From NCBI GenBank assembly GCA_022690815.1, contig JALCZJ010000015.1, positions 1 through 58,165 of the forward strand: a stretch of DNA of 58,165 bases. The letters run 5' to 3'. The stretch comes from Ferrimicrobium sp. (lineage in GTDB: Bacteria > Actinomycetota > Acidimicrobiia > Acidimicrobiales > Acidimicrobiaceae). Below are positions 39,950 to 52,131 of this stretch, piece by piece. Every line of letters starts with the position of its first letter. The stretch's first letter is position 1. Both the position numbers and the translations under genes were made by a program. Below the pieces are notes generated by a model. The model was not told where the DNA came from. It saw only the letters and a program-made list of their open reading frames with translations, and did no database searches.

Positions 39950-40770
39950 CGTCGCCTTATGACGTAGGATCTGGTGTGACGGTGATGGGCATAGTCAATG
40001 TCACTCCAGACTCGTTCTCCGACGGGGGTCGGTATCTTGATACCCAGGCAGCCATCGCCCACGGCTATGAGCTCTTTGCACAAGGAGCGAGCCTGGTCGA
40101 TGTTGGAGGCGAGTCGACGCGGCCCGGAGCCCGCACGGTTCCCGAAGATGAGGAACTGCGCAGGGTGCTTCCGGTTGTGGAGGCGTTGGCCGAACGCGGT
40201 ACCGTGTCCATTGACACCCGCAAAGCCGATGTCGCGCGCCAGGCGTTACGTGCGGGGGCGACCATCATCAATGACGTTAGCGCTTCACTCGTCACGGTGG
40301 CTGCCGATCACGGAGCCGGTTGGGTGGCGATGCATGCACAGGGTGACCCGCAAACGATGCAAACTGAACCGCGATATGTGAACGTTGTTGAGGAGGTGTT
40401 GCGATTCCTTGACAATTGTCGGGTTAAAGCCGACAGGCTTGGGGTCAGTGGGATCTATCTCGATCCGGGAATTGGGTTTGGCAAGACAGTGGAGCACAAT
40501 CTTGCCTTGCTTGGCAACCTTGCTCGTTTTAGGGAACTCGGTGCTCCGATCTTGATTGGCGTGTCCAGGAAGTCGTTTTTGGCAGGGCTTACCAGGCTCG
40601 GTCTTATTGGCGACCCAAGTGATCGCGAGGAACAAAGCCTCGCGGCGAATATCTGGGCGATTGCGAATGGTGCATCGGTAGTGCGTGTTCACGATGTTGC
40701 GCCTATCGTCGAGTACCTTCGGCTCGTCGAGGCCATTGAATCTGCAACGAGGGCTATATGTGTGACGTAA
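39946..40770 (+). CDS. folP: Dihydropteroate synthase
   Basis: A 274-aa TIM-barrel enzyme joining pABA to hydroxymethyl-dihydropterin diphosphate, the sulfonamide target. Visible motifs: MGIVNVTPDSFSDGG (residues about 13-27), DVGGESTRPGA, SIDTRK, IINDVSA, YLDPGIGFGKT and LIGVSRKSFL. Start and stop overlap folE (ATGA) and folB. Domain content is standard. Confidence 0.96.
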   Translation: MTSPYDVGSGVTVMGIVNVTPDSFSDGGRYLDTQAAIAHGYELFAQGASLVDVGGESTRPGARTVPEDEELRRVLPVVEALAERGTVSIDTRKADVARQALRAGATIINDVSASLVTVAADHGAGWVAMHAQGDPQTMQTEPRYVNVVEEVLRFLDNCRVKADRLGVSGIYLDPGIGFGKTVEHNLALLGNLARFRELGAPILIGVSRKSFLAGLTRLGLIGDPSDREEQSLAANIWAIANGASVVRVHDVAPIVEYLRLVEAIESATRAICVT

Positions 40771-41147
40771 TAGAAGTTCCAAGAGTCTCCATCATGACGC
40801 GTGTGGGCCTGACTGAGGCGGAGCGAGCCTGGCCACAGCCGATCGAAATCGGGCTGCGTCTCGAGGTCGTCATCGGGAGGGGTCTCGGCGATGACCTGAA
40901 CCAGACCTTCGACTATTCGGTGCTCGATAGGGTCATCCCGGAGGCGCTGGACCCTGCACCAAAGCTGCTGGAGACGATCGCTGAGCGTATCACCCTGGGT
41001 ATTGTGCAAAAGGCCGATTGCTCGCGGGTGAGCTTGATCCAGGTGACGATTACCAAGTGTCGGCCACCGCTCCAACTCGAGACCGATGGTGTCAAGGTGA
41101 CAATGCGTACACCTGTTTTGCACGGAGGGGTGGCTGCCGGGTCGTGA
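40758..41147 (+). CDS. folB: Dihydroneopterin aldolase
   Basis: A 129-aa aldolase producing 6-hydroxymethyl-dihydropterin. The sequence fits FolB (RVGLTEAERAWPQPIEIGL at the N-terminus, LNQTFDYSVLDRVI in the middle, LIQVTITKCRPPL near the C-terminus). The catalytic-Lys region is TITKCRPP. It overlaps folP by 13 nt and folK by 4 nt, so expression is tightly linked. The ATG at 40758 is inside the folP end. Confidence 0.85.
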   Translation: MCDVIEVPRVSIMTRVGLTEAERAWPQPIEIGLRLEVVIGRGLGDDLNQTFDYSVLDRVIPEALDPAPKLLETIAERITLGIVQKADCSRVSLIQVTITKCRPPLQLETDGVKVTMRTPVLHGGVAAGS

Positions 41148-41623
41148 GGGTCTTTCTTGGACTTGGTGCGAATCTTCGTGATCCGCAGCGCCAGATGGAG
41201 GGGGCGATCGCTCGCCTAGGGCAACCATTAGCGGCTTCGTCACTGTATCGAACGGCCCCGGTCGGTGGACCGGCTGGGCAGCCGGACTACCTGAATGCCG
41301 TGATCACCATTGCCTGGGATCGATCTCCGTTTGCGTTGTTGACGCTCATTCATCAGATTGAGGCCGATTTTGGCCGAGAGCGGCTGGTGCGTTTTGGCCC
41401 GCGCACGCTCGACATCGACATTGTGGCCATCGATGGCCTTACGATCGAGAGTCCATCCCTCACGGTTCCCCATCCAAGGGCGCATGAACGCGCCTTCGTG
41501 TTAGTTCCACTCGCAGAGGTTAGCTCCGAGTATGCCACCATCCTTGGGTGGGATGGAAGCAGTCGTGCTGAGGTGATGAATGTTGCGAACTTCGATGTCG
41601 AGAGCAGCACCTGGGTCCCGTGA
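41144..41623 (+). CDS. folK: 6-hydroxymethyl-7,8-dihydropterin pyrophosphokinase
   Basis: A 159-aa HPPK. Family blocks are VFLGLGANLRDPQRQM, SSLYRTAPVGGPAGQPDYLN, RFGPRTLDIDIVAIDG (metal-binding Asp pair) and PHPRAHERAFVLVPL. GTG 41144 overlaps the folB TGA; the open frame extends further upstream, but the homology starts here. It activates the pterin for FolP and completes the folE-folP-folB-folK set. Confidence 0.93.
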   Translation: MRVFLGLGANLRDPQRQMEGAIARLGQPLAASSLYRTAPVGGPAGQPDYLNAVITIAWDRSPFALLTLIHQIEADFGRERLVRFGPRTLDIDIVAIDGLTIESPSLTVPHPRAHERAFVLVPLAEVSSEYATILGWDGSSRAEVMNVANFDVESSTWVP

Positions 41624-41719
41624 ACGGTGGTGGTTGTGCCGGGGGTGTCGAAGCTGAGCGGCTCGATGCCGGGTAAGCGAAAGCACAGGAACGAATGGCC
41701 ATAGGCACTGGAGGAGATA

Positions 41720-42535
41720 GTGAGCGAATTGCTTTTAACGGTTGACATCGGTAACACTGATACCGTCTTTGGTTTCTATGATCTGGTGGCCCCAACGCCT
41801 GGTCGAAAGGCCGAGGATGGGCTTCGTGAGCACCTTCGTCTTGCGACCAGGTTGGATCGCACGGTCGATGAGATCTACCTCTTGTTGCGCCAGTTTGTCG
41901 ACGCACGCGGGCTTTCGCTTACCGAAGATGTGACAGGCGTTATCATCTCGTCGTCGGCCCCGAGTGCGACCCAGGCAATGATTGATCTCTCGAAGCGGTG
42001 GTTGGAGCGAACGCCACTGGTCCTCGGTCGTGGTCTTGACCTTGGGCTACGCATTCTTTACGACAACCCCAACGAAGTCGGTCCGGATCGACTTGCCGAC
42101 GCGGTTGGCGCCTATGACCTTTATGGTGGCCCAACGATCGTCGTGGATCTCGGGACGGCAACCACCTTCGACGTTATCTCGGTCGATGGGGACTATCTCG
42201 GGGGCGCCATCTGCCCCGGAGTCGTCGTGGCCCTGGATGCACTGGTCTCGAGAGCGGCTGCCCTACGCAAAGTAGAGCTCGTGGCTCCTCGCTCGGTGGT
42301 CGGCAAGACCACCGTCGAATCGATCCAGGCAGGCGTGCTCTATGGCGTAAAGGGACAGGTCGCTCAGATCGTGGCTGACACGGAGGAGATCATTGGCCCG
42401 GCGACGGTGATCGGGACCGGCGGGCTCGCTGAGTTGCTCGCACCGTTTATCCCTGTCATCAGCAGGGTCGAGCCATGGCTGACCCTTCATGGACTTAGAC
42501 TGACCTTCGAGCGCAATCGTCATCTGGCGACGTAA
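41720..42535 (+). CDS. coaX: Type III pantothenate kinase
   Basis: A 271-aa kinase that phosphorylates pantothenate in CoA synthesis. It has the ASKHA-type phosphate loops DIGNTDTVFG (9-18) and DLGTATTFDV plus the pantothenate-binding GPDRLADAVGAYDLYG. Type III enzymes resist acetyl-CoA feedback. GTG 41720 has GGAGGAGATA 6 nt upstream. panC and panD, often next to it, are not here. Confidence 0.93.
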   Translation: MSELLLTVDIGNTDTVFGFYDLVAPTPGRKAEDGLREHLRLATRLDRTVDEIYLLLRQFVDARGLSLTEDVTGVIISSSAPSATQAMIDLSKRWLERTPLVLGRGLDLGLRILYDNPNEVGPDRLADAVGAYDLYGGPTIVVDLGTATTFDVISVDGDYLGGAICPGVVVALDALVSRAAALRKVELVAPRSVVGKTTVESIQAGVLYGVKGQVAQIVADTEEIIGPATVIGTGGLAELLAPFIPVISRVEPWLTLHGLRLTFERNRHLAT

Positions 42536-42567
42536 ATGCAAAACAATCGACAGGGGAGATCGACGTC

Positions 42568-44022
42568 ATGGAGCATGAGACAGACGCATCGTTAGATGAG
42601 GAGATACCCTACGTGGTGCTTGGCGTGGAGCCAATCGGACCACTGCGGGCTTCGTTTGGCGACCTAGGGGCCGACACAAGGACAGACCGTGTCGTCACGA
42701 TCGCCGGACGTCTGATGCGTTTTCGTCGTCAAGGCAAGCTTGCCTTTGGCGATCTTGTCGACTCAACCGGTAGGATCCAACTCCTGCTGCGACGGGAGGC
42801 AACCACGGACTTCGAGCGTTTTGTGCATGAGCGTGTCTTGGGAGACTGGATCGCGGTCACTGGCGAGATCATCACCTCGCGTAGCGGTGAACTTTCGGTG
42901 GAGGTGGCCTCATGGCAACTTTTGGCGCGCGCCCGCCGAAACTTTGGCGACAAGTGGCGGGGAGTGAGTGATCCTGACATTCGCTACCGGCAGCGGTATG
43001 TTGACCTGTGGGCAAACCCGGAGGTTCGGAAGCGTCTTGCCACGCGATCTCGCATCATCACCCAGCTCCGCCACGATCTTGGTGAACGCGGGTTCATGGA
43101 GGTCGAGACGCCAATTTTGCAGCCGATCGCCTCCGGCGCGGTGGCAAGACCCTTTGTCACTCATCACAACGCGCTAGACACTGATCTCTATCTGCGTATC
43201 GCGCCCGAACTCTACCTGAAGCGTCTCGTCGTTGGAGGTTTCGAACGGGTTTTTGAGCTGGGGCGAGATTTTCGCAATGAGGGTCTTTCGCCGAGGCACA
43301 ACCCCGAATTTACGATGCTGGAGGTTTATCAGGCCTACACGGACGTCTATGGGATGATCGAGCTTACGGAGATGCTGATCTCTCATGCGGCAATGGCCGC
43401 CGTTGGCAAACTCGACGTCTCGTGTCAGGGTCAGATGATCAACCTGCACCCGCCGTTCCGAAGGGCGGCGATGGAGGAGTTGGTCTCGGAGGCGGTCGGA
43501 CGTCGTGTGAGTCTTGATGATTCGCGTGAGGAGCTCGCTCGACTTGGAGCCGACCATGGAGTCAAGGTGGAGACGACAGATGGCCCTGGTCGGATCATCT
43601 TCTCGCTCTACGAGGAGCTGGTCGAGGGAGCGATTGTTGAGCCTACCTTTGTCTTGGACTTCCCGAAAGAGGTCTCGCCCCTAGCGCGTGATCATCGCGA
43701 TCCGGCCAAGCGTGGGCGAGTTGAGCAGTTTGATCTTGTGATCATGGGTCGGGAGATGGGAACCGCGTACTCTGAGTTGAACGACCCAGATGAACAGCGT
43801 CGGCGATTCATCCAGCAAGCTGAGGCGCGACTGCACGGCGATGACGAAGCGATGCTCCTTGATGAGGACTTTTTGCGAGCGCTTGAACACGGCATGCCTC
43901 CCACGGGTGGACTAGGAATCGGTGTCGATCGATTGGTTATCCTTTTGACCGATGCTCCGCACATCAAAGAGGTGATCGCCTTCCCAGCACTTCGACCAGA
44001 GGCCCCAGCCACCGAATCCTGA
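42568..44022 (+). CDS. lysS: Lysyl-tRNA synthetase, class II
   Basis: A 484-aa class IIb enzyme. The N-terminal OB-fold binds the anticodon (residues about 40-140, IAGRLMRFRRQGKLAFGDL). Catalytic motif 1 is GFMEVETPILQP, motif 2 FRNEGLSPRHNPEFTMLE and motif 3 GLGIGVDRLVILL. The lysine-binding region is standard. A GGGGAG ribosome-binding site precedes ATG 42568. Its end faces the polyprenyl synthase gene; short CTGAC/GATC arms (44019-44055) might form a weak terminator. Confidence 0.95.
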   Translation: MEHETDASLDEEIPYVVLGVEPIGPLRASFGDLGADTRTDRVVTIAGRLMRFRRQGKLAFGDLVDSTGRIQLLLRREATTDFERFVHERVLGDWIAVTGEIITSRSGELSVEVASWQLLARARRNFGDKWRGVSDPDIRYRQRYVDLWANPEVRKRLATRSRIITQLRHDLGERGFMEVETPILQPIASGAVARPFVTHHNALDTDLYLRIAPELYLKRLVVGGFERVFELGRDFRNEGLSPRHNPEFTMLEVYQAYTDVYGMIELTEMLISHAAMAAVGKLDVSCQGQMINLHPPFRRAAMEELVSEAVGRRVSLDDSREELARLGADHGVKVETTDGPGRIIFSLYEELVEGAIVEPTFVLDFPKEVSPLARDHRDPAKRGRVEQFDLVIMGREMGTAYSELNDPDEQRRRFIQQAEARLHGDDEAMLLDEDFLRALEHGMPPTGGLGIGVDRLVILLTDAPHIKEVIAFPALRPEAPATES

Positions 44023-44119
44023 CCGATCGAGCCTTGACGGGTGCTGGATCGTCAGTCGCTCGGGCGAGGTACGACGTTCATCGTTTGACAGTAGTTGGGG
44101 GTCTAGTAGCCTGGTAGCG

Positions 44120-45151
44120 TCAGGTGGCGAGTCGCAGAATCCCGATGCCCTGGCCGACCGCAGAGCGTGCCGACTCAACCAGCTGGTTGAGCAGATTGGT
44201 CACCCAGGCGAAGTCGTAGAGTTCGAGCTTTGTGACCAGTTCGCCGACTCGGTCGCGGTATTGCTCCATGACCACGAGCGACTCCTCCAACGCACCCGAG
44301 GAGCGCAGGAGTTCGGCGATCTGGCGCAGATTCCTTGAGGTATTGGCGTTCGGGAGCAACCTTGTGAGCGCCTGAGCATCGTTTGGCTTGGCGAGGAGGA
44401 GAATCACCGGCAATGTATAAACACCTTCGACTAGGTCCTGCCCAGGCTCTTTCTTCAGGATCTCTTTGGGTGCGAAGATGTCCATGATGTCGTCGCGAAT
44501 CTGGAATACCATGCCGATGGATTCGCCGATCTCTGTGAAGATAGCTACCTCGTCGTCGGTGAGACCAGCAAGGAGCGCTGGAATTCTCGCCGAGGCCGCC
44601 ATCAACGAGGCGGTCTTGCCTGCGATGGCGGCGAGATATTCCGCGCGGTTACGATCAAGACGATGGGCGGCCGCGACCTCAAGGATCTGACCCTCACACA
44701 TCCGCGCAAGGGTATCGGCGAGCAGCGTTGCGATCTCCTGGCTCAGCCGCGCCGAGATGCCAGCGGCTTTGGCGAGCAGAAAATCTCCAGTGACGATCGC
44801 GATGAGGTTGCCAAATTTCAAGTTGACGCTTGGTACCCCTCGCCGTTCGTTCGCCTCATCCATGACGTCATCGTGATAAAGCGATGCAAGATGGACCAGC
44901 TCCACTGCGACTGCACCCTGGATGATCGCAGCATTAGAGTAGGAAGCGATCTCCTCTGGAGACCAGCCAAGTGCGTGAGCCATTGCAAACGAGATCATCG
45001 GCCTGACTCGCTTGCCTCCAGCTGCGATCAGGTGTGTTGCCGCCTCACTGATCATCGGGTCACCGGTCGTTGCAGCATCGCGCAACTGCTCTTCGAGGGT
45101 CGCTAAGGAGCGACTCATCCACGGTTCGATTAAACTGATTTCGTATTCCAC
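44120..45151 (-). CDS. Polyprenyl diphosphate synthase (heptaprenyl/octaprenyl type)
   Basis: A 343-aa trans-prenyltransferase. The first Asp-rich motif is YHDDVMDEANERRG (DDxxD) and the second FQIRDDIMDIFA; GGKRVRPMI at the N-terminus binds IPP. It builds the side chain of menaquinone or a related polyprenyl. I place the start at GTG 45151 because homology begins with VEYEISLIEPW; the frame extends upstream to 45292 without family features. A TAGGGT box ends 8 nt before this GTG. Chain length cannot be told from sequence. Confidence 0.88.
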   Translation of the reverse strand: MEYEISLIEPWMSRSLATLEEQLRDAATTGDPMISEAATHLIAAGGKRVRPMISFAMAHALGWSPEEIASYSNAAIIQGAVAVELVHLASLYHDDVMDEANERRGVPSVNLKFGNLIAIVTGDFLLAKAAGISARLSQEIATLLADTLARMCEGQILEVAAAHRLDRNRAEYLAAIAGKTASLMAASARIPALLAGLTDDEVAIFTEIGESIGMVFQIRDDIMDIFAPKEILKKEPGQDLVEGVYTLPVILLLAKPNDAQALTRLLPNANTSRNLRQIAELLRSSGALEESLVVMEQYRDRVGELVTKLELYDFAWVTNLLNQLVESARSAVGQGIGILRLAT

Positions 45152-45693
45152 CGAGTTCCACCCTAGATGGTCGGCGGGCGTAAACGTAATGCGGGTACTC
45201 GATCTTTGGCTTTGACCATGGCCCACGGGGCATGATCGGCAGGGGTTTTTGAACGGACTCCCTGTTGGTGGGTTCGCATCGGGCAGTAACATTGGTCAGT
45301 GCGTTCGCCTTGACTGGATTGGTAGTTGTGTTTGGGGCGATACCGGACGATAACACCCAGATGGTTAGCTCTTATGAGTCCCATGAAGGCAGAGGTGCCC
45401 AACTCGCGGTGGGTTCACAAGGTTGTGGCCCTGGCCGTGACGTTCGACCCAAGAGCTGGCCTGCGCGAGGTACGCGAGCTCGAGACGATCGTGGTGGGCG
45501 GTCAAGCATCGTCGTTTCGGAACGGCGCTACACCGCCGGTTCCGGTGTCGCGGGGCTGCGGAGTTAAGTTTTGTGAGAGTCTGCGAACTACGCGGGCATG
45601 GAAAGCTTGTCGTTGGTGTTGACTAGACTGATGAAAAGATAGATCGGGATTATGCGCTGCGTCACTCCAGCGGAGGATCTCGATGAGGAGGCA
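45152..45693. other. Gap of 540 bp between divergent genes; hairpin only
   Basis: Frames here have no recognisable products. The clearest structure is CGGAACGGCG (45518-45527) facing CGCCGGTTCCG (45534-45544), a hairpin with one bulge that could be an operator or attenuator for clpC. A GCGAAC at about 45582 resembles half a ClgR site; this is weak. Confidence 0.4.
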
Positions 45694-48189
<2,496 letters not shown>

Positions 48190-48351
48190 CCTCGCCACCG
48201 GCAGCGACAGCAACGATGGATCGGAGGTTCTGAGCCTTGCTAGATACGGCGGCTCCACACGGAGTGGCTGAGAGGTCTGGGGCTCAATCAGCCGATACAA
48301 TGTTCTGTCATGGTTATGGTTAGCAAGACCCGCATGCTGATAGGCCTCCTG

Positions 48352-48386
48352 CGAAGCCGACGGTAATCCCGTCGGCTTCGGCCGTT
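48352..48386 (+). terminator. Intrinsic terminator after clpC
   Basis: CGAAGCCGACGG (48352-48363) and CCGTCGGCTTCG (48369-48380) form a perfect 12-bp stem with loop TAATC, followed by GCCGTTTTG with a short T-run. It lies 160 bp after clpC and before radA. The remainder of the 306-bp gap shows nothing else. Confidence 0.7.
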
Positions 48387-48495
48387 TTGCAGCGAAGCCA
48401 GCGACCGTGTCGGGTGAGACTTGCCCTCGCCGGCAAGCCTCCGACGGTGAGCAGTTGACATCAGGTTGTCAGAGGCTCGGACTAAACCAACCACT

Positions 48496-49770
48496 ATGAA
48501 GCAAAAGTTTCGCTGTTCTGGTTGTGGCGAGCTCCATCTCACGTGGAAAGGGCAGTGTCTTGCCTGTGGTGAGTGGGGGCTCATTGGTGAGGAGTCGGAG
48601 CCGACGCGCTTGACGCGAGCGATGACAACTCCAGTGCCTCTGGCACGTGTCACACGACATCGAGAGCGTCGCTTGACATCGGGGATTGTGGGACTTGACG
48701 AACTCTTGGGGGACGGGTTCGTCTTCGGCTCCGTCGTGCTGGTCTCGGGCGAGCCGGGTGTTGGAAAATCTTCGCTCATCCTTGGACTGTCTGCCAATAT
48801 CATGGCGACGACATCGAGTCTCTACATTACCGCCGAAGAGACACAGTTGCAGCTTGCTCAGCGAGCCGAGCGGCTCGGTGGCAGCTATGACCAGCTACTG
48901 GTGCTGGCGACGCGCGACAGTGATGAGGCCCTTGCGGCGATGGAGACGACCGAGGCAAAATTTGTCGTGATCGACTCGCTGCAAGCCCTTGCGATCGGTG
49001 TCGCGTTGATGAAGGAGTTCGTTGACGCAGTCGTCAAGCTTGCCAAGTCGCGAGAGTTGGTGGTGGTTGTCATTGGTCAGGTCACAAAGGATGGCGATCT
49101 CCTCGGGCCGCGCTATGTCGAGCACATGGTGGATGCGTCGCTCATGCTCGAGGCGACTGGGGCACCTGGGATTCGTCGAGTCTTGGTTCGCAAGAATCGG
49201 TTTGGACCAAGTGATGGGGTGCGACGGTTCTCGTTGGAGGCCACAGGGGTACGGATGCTTGAGGAGTCGAATCGTCTTGAGGGAACCCCCGAGGTTGGAC
49301 GCGCATGGGCGGGGGTGAGAGTAGGCCGCCTCGCCCAGATCGTTGAGGTGAATGCCTTGGTTGGTGCGAAGTCCAAAGGACGACTTTTGTCCCGTGGGGT
49401 TGAGACCGATCGGGTTCGGTACCTGCTCAGCGTGATCGACAAACACTGTGATCTTGATCTTGCGGACCGAGAGGTCATGGTGGCCATCCCGAGCGGCAGC
49501 GTAGTATCCGATCCGCGAGTTGACCTGGCGTTGGCGATCGCGTTGGTGAGTTCGCGCCGCTCGGTACCGTTGGCTCGCCCATTGCTCGCCTGTGCTGAGA
49601 TCGGGTTGTTGGGAGAACTGATCGCCGATGACGCCATCCGAGGGTTGACACAGGCGCTGCCGGTTCCATCCCGCGAGATCATTACGCCTACGACCAAGCC
49701 ATACCTTCGGGATGTATTGACCGAGCTTGGTCTTCATAAGTCCGATCGACTTCAGGTGGTAGGCTTATAG
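48496..49770 (+). CDS. radA: DNA repair protein RadA/Sms
   Basis: A 424-aa recombination ATPase. The N-terminal zinc finger is CSGCGELHLTWKGQCLACGEWG (two C-x2-C pairs; shown split by a 14-residue spacer), Walker [10 protein letters not shown] (about residues 93-101), the RadA-specific RKNRFGPSDGV, and a Lon-like C-terminal domain (about 280-424). It drives branch migration in repair. ATG 48496 starts directly at the zinc finger; TTG 48466 in frame is the alternative. It is followed by disA after 4 nt, a conserved pair. Confidence 0.92.
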   Translation: MKQKFRCSGCGELHLTWKGQCLACGEWGLIGEESEPTRLTRAMTTPVPLARVTRHRERRLTSGIVGLDELLGDGFVFGSVVLVSGEPGVGKSSLILGLSANIMATTSSLYITAEETQLQLAQRAERLGGSYDQLLVLATRDSDEALAAMETTEAKFVVIDSLQALAIGVALMKEFVDAVVKLAKSRELVVVVIGQVTKDGDLLGPRYVEHMVDASLMLEATGAPGIRRVLVRKNRFGPSDGVRRFSLEATGVRMLEESNRLEGTPEVGRAWAGVRVGRLAQIVEVNALVGAKSKGRLLSRGVETDRVRYLLSVIDKHCDLDLADREVMVAIPSGSVVSDPRVDLALAIALVSSRRSVPLARPLLACAEIGLLGELIADDAIRGLTQALPVPSREIITPTTKPYLRDVLTELGLHKSDRLQVVGL

Positions 49771-49774
49771 ACAG

Positions 49775-50875
49775 ATGAGCGCTTCGATCACTGAATTTCA
49801 ACAAACGGCGTTGGCTAAGGTCGCGCCAGGCACCCCATTGCGGGCTGGTCTAGACCGTATCTTGCTCGCAGGGACCGGTGCGTTGGTCGTGTTGGGTGAT
49901 GCGGCAGAGGTGCTCGAGATCTGTACGGGTGGCTTTCTTATCGAGGCGGCCTTCTCACCGCAAAAGCTGTTCGAGCTCGCCAAGATGGATGGTGCTATCA
50001 TTCTCTCGGCCAACGGAACCAGAATTGTTCGAGCCAACGTCCACCTGATGCCTGATCCACGATTGGTGACCACTGAGACGGGGACGCGACATCGAACGGC
50101 TGAGCGGGTGGCCTCAAGCGTTGATGCCGTGGTGGTCGCCGTATCCGAGGAGCTATCGGTGATCTCGGTGTATTATCGCAGTCACAAACAGACCTTGCAG
50201 CCAATCCCCTCGGTGCTATCCCGCGCGAGTCAGGCACTCTCGACACTCGAGCGCTATCGAGAGCGCTTCGAATCGGTTTTGGCGAACTTGACTCCGCTAG
50301 AGCTCAATGATCAAGTTACCTTTCGAGACGTGCTCTTTGCCTTGCAGCGAGGGGAGATGGTGCGGCGTATCGGTGCTGAGATCGATGGATACCTACTCGA
50401 ACTTGGAACAGATGGTCGTTTGCTCGCGTTGCAGTCGGCCGAGATTTCGCTGGACTTCGAGGAGCGTTTCGATTCGCTGATCTTTGACTTCTTGGGCTAC
50501 TGTGATCCGCTAGAGATTGCGGCAGTTCGTGATTCGTTCTCCTCGCTATCAACCGACGACGTCACGGATCTGAGGACCTTTGCGAGTTGGGTGGCCCGAC
50601 AGGCGATCTGCGAACCACTCCGTGAGGTCTCTCTCGAACAGGGCGACCTTGCGCTCTTCACGCTGCCGTCGCGGGGTTCAAGGCTGTTGAATGGTATCTC
50701 CAGGATCCCTACTGCAGCCGTGGCATCCCTTTTGGATCGCTATCCATCGGTGGCGGCCATCCGCTCGGCACCGGAAGAGGAACTGGCTTCGTTAGATAAT
50801 ATTGGACCCGACTGGGCCAGAGTGATTCGTGAGTCTCTTGGCGTCAGTCCGGTCGTCTCGCCGCTTGAGCGCTAA
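49775..50875 (+). CDS. disA: DNA integrity scanning diadenylate cyclase DisA
   Basis: A 366-aa enzyme making c-di-AMP from two ATP. The DAC domain carries D72-G73-A74 (KMDGAIIL) and R105-H-R-T108 (RHRTAER), both essential motifs. A helical linker and a C-terminal HhH DNA-binding domain (about 300-366, [15 protein letters not shown]) follow, as in octameric DisA that senses branched DNA. The last 84 bp overlap, tail to tail, the Crp/Fnr gene. It links to the RCK and APC genes at 27145-30967, since c-di-AMP commonly governs K+ transport. Confidence 0.94.
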   Translation: MSASITEFQQTALAKVAPGTPLRAGLDRILLAGTGALVVLGDAAEVLEICTGGFLIEAAFSPQKLFELAKMDGAIILSANGTRIVRANVHLMPDPRLVTTETGTRHRTAERVASSVDAVVVAVSEELSVISVYYRSHKQTLQPIPSVLSRASQALSTLERYRERFESVLANLTPLELNDQVTFRDVLFALQRGEMVRRIGAEIDGYLLELGTDGRLLALQSAEISLDFEERFDSLIFDFLGYCDPLEIAAVRDSFSSLSTDDVTDLRTFASWVARQAICEPLREVSLEQGDLALFTLPSRGSRLLNGISRIPTAAVASLLDRYPSVAAIRSAPEEELASLDNIGPDWARVIRESLGVSPVVSPLER

Positions 50876-51562
50876 GAGCACAAGCTTGTCTGGATCCAGC
50901 ACACGATAGATGCGGTGGTTGTCGATGGCGATGGCACCACAGCGCTGCAGGGTGATCAACGCCTTGTTGGTGCGCTCGCGCGAGGCCCCGACGAGGCTTG
51001 CGATCTCCTCTTGGGTAATATCGAGAACAAACTGTTCTTGACCTTGAGAGATATCCAAGAGGCGTCGTGCGAGACGGTTGATCAGGTCGAGGTTGAGCGC
51101 CTCGACTAGGCGTTCGTCGTTCGCACGGATCCTGGCCGCGTAGGCGCCAAGAACACTCCAGCTCAGCTCGGGGTTTTCGACGAGGCTTTTGCGTAGGAGA
51201 TCGTAGGGGATGACAAGCACCAGGGATGGTTCAAGTGCTTTGGCGGTTGAAGTCCTCAAAGAGTGGTCAAAAAGGCTCAAATCTCCTACGACGGCACCAC
51301 GTGACTTGATTCCAAGCATGCACGGGCTGCCCCATGGCCCCTCGGCGAGCAGTCCGATCCGCCCAGAGCAGATCAAGAAGCAGTCCTCAGCTTGCGTGTT
51401 GTGACGATACAGTATCCCATGCTTGGGGTAGTGCTTGAGATGGGAGCCGATAAAAGTAGGCGTCATCAGCTCTCCGGAGAAGCAAGAAAACACCGGATGA
51501 CTCGCCACGAGGGCTAGCACCGTTCCGACTCCGTCACCTTCAGCACACTTGAGCACATCCAC
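50792..51562 (-). CDS. Crp/Fnr-family transcriptional regulator
   Basis: A 256-aa regulator. An N-terminal cyclic-nucleotide-binding beta-roll (residues about 25-145, [20 protein letters not shown] marks the phosphate-binding cassette) is followed by the dimer helix and a Crp HTH (about 175-240, [20 protein letters not shown]). The cassette retains R and S/T like CRP, so cAMP binding is plausible. No Fe-S cysteine cluster of FNR type. The start is GTG 51562, preceded by GGGCAGGGGG. It diverges from carD and overlaps disA at its 3' end. Confidence 0.88.
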   Translation of the reverse strand: MDVLKCAEGDGVGTVLALVASHPVFSCFSGELMTPTFIGSHLKHYPKHGILYRHNTQAEDCFLICSGRIGLLAEGPWGSPCMLGIKSRGAVVGDLSLFDHSLRTSTAKALEPSLVLVIPYDLLRKSLVENPELSWSVLGAYAARIRANDERLVEALNLDLINRLARRLLDISQGQEQFVLDITQEEIASLVGASRERTNKALITLQRCGAIAIDNHRIYRVLDPDKLVLLALKRRDDRTDAKRLTNHSGPVGSNII

Positions 51563-51580
51563 CCCCTGCCCTCGAGCTGG

Positions 51581-51586
51581 TATACT
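51581..51586. promoter_or_regulatory. TATACT box in the crp-carD divergent region
   Basis: TATACT lies about 55 nt before carD; the overlapping minus-strand reading TAGTAT could serve the regulator gene. The 78-bp gap must hold both promoters. No clear -35 for either. Confidence 0.35.
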
Positions 51587-51640
51587 AGTAGAAAAGTTCA
51601 GTTAATCCTTACTGTATGTCCTTCTTGGAAGGCGGTTCCA

Positions 51641-52120
51641 TTGTCATTTGAAGTCGGCGACAAGGTCGTCTATCCCCACCATGGTGCAGCGATCATCGAA
51701 GATCGGGAGCGTCGGGAGGACTTCGGGGAAGAACGGGAGTACTTTGTCCTTAAGATCGCATACGGAGACCTGACGGTTCGTGTACCTGTTGATCTTGCTG
51801 AAGAGGTTGGTCTACGTGATGTGATCAACGACGAAGAGGTCGAAGAGGTCTTCGCCGTCCTCGGGAAAAAGGATGCGCGTATGCCGACCAACTGGTCGCG
51901 GCGGTACAAGAACCACGTCGAGAAGCTTAAGTCGGGCGACATCTATCAGGTTGCCGAGGTGGTGCGCAATTTGACGATCCGTGACAATGACAAGGGTCTT
52001 TCTGCAGGTGAGCGAAGAATGCTTGCAAAGGCACGACAGATACTGGTCTCCGAACTCACCTTTGCGCTGTCGGTCACTCCTGAAGATGCTGAGGGGCGAC
52101 TCGACAAGGCGCTCGCATAG
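51641..52120 (+). CDS. carD: CarD-family RNA polymerase-binding regulator
   Basis: A 159-aa CarD/CdnL protein. The N-terminal Tudor-like RNAP-interaction domain (residues 1-55, [19 protein letters not shown]) binds the beta subunit, and the helical C-terminal domain (60-150, with [19 protein letters not shown]) contacts the -10 upstream edge to stabilise open complexes. Start is TTG 51641 with GGAAGG upstream. The order carD-ispDF is conserved in actinobacteria. Confidence 0.94.
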   Translation: MSFEVGDKVVYPHHGAAIIEDRERREDFGEEREYFVLKIAYGDLTVRVPVDLAEEVGLRDVINDEEVEEVFAVLGKKDARMPTNWSRRYKNHVEKLKSGDIYQVAEVVRNLTIRDNDKGLSAGERRMLAKARQILVSELTFALSVTPEDAEGRLDKALA

Positions 52121-52131
52121 CGGGGCGACCG

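Noticed and set aside
45265-45622. Frames in the hepT-like/clpC gap as genes
   Set aside because: Two overlapping frames without start signals or family resemblance; the divergent gap more likely holds control sites.
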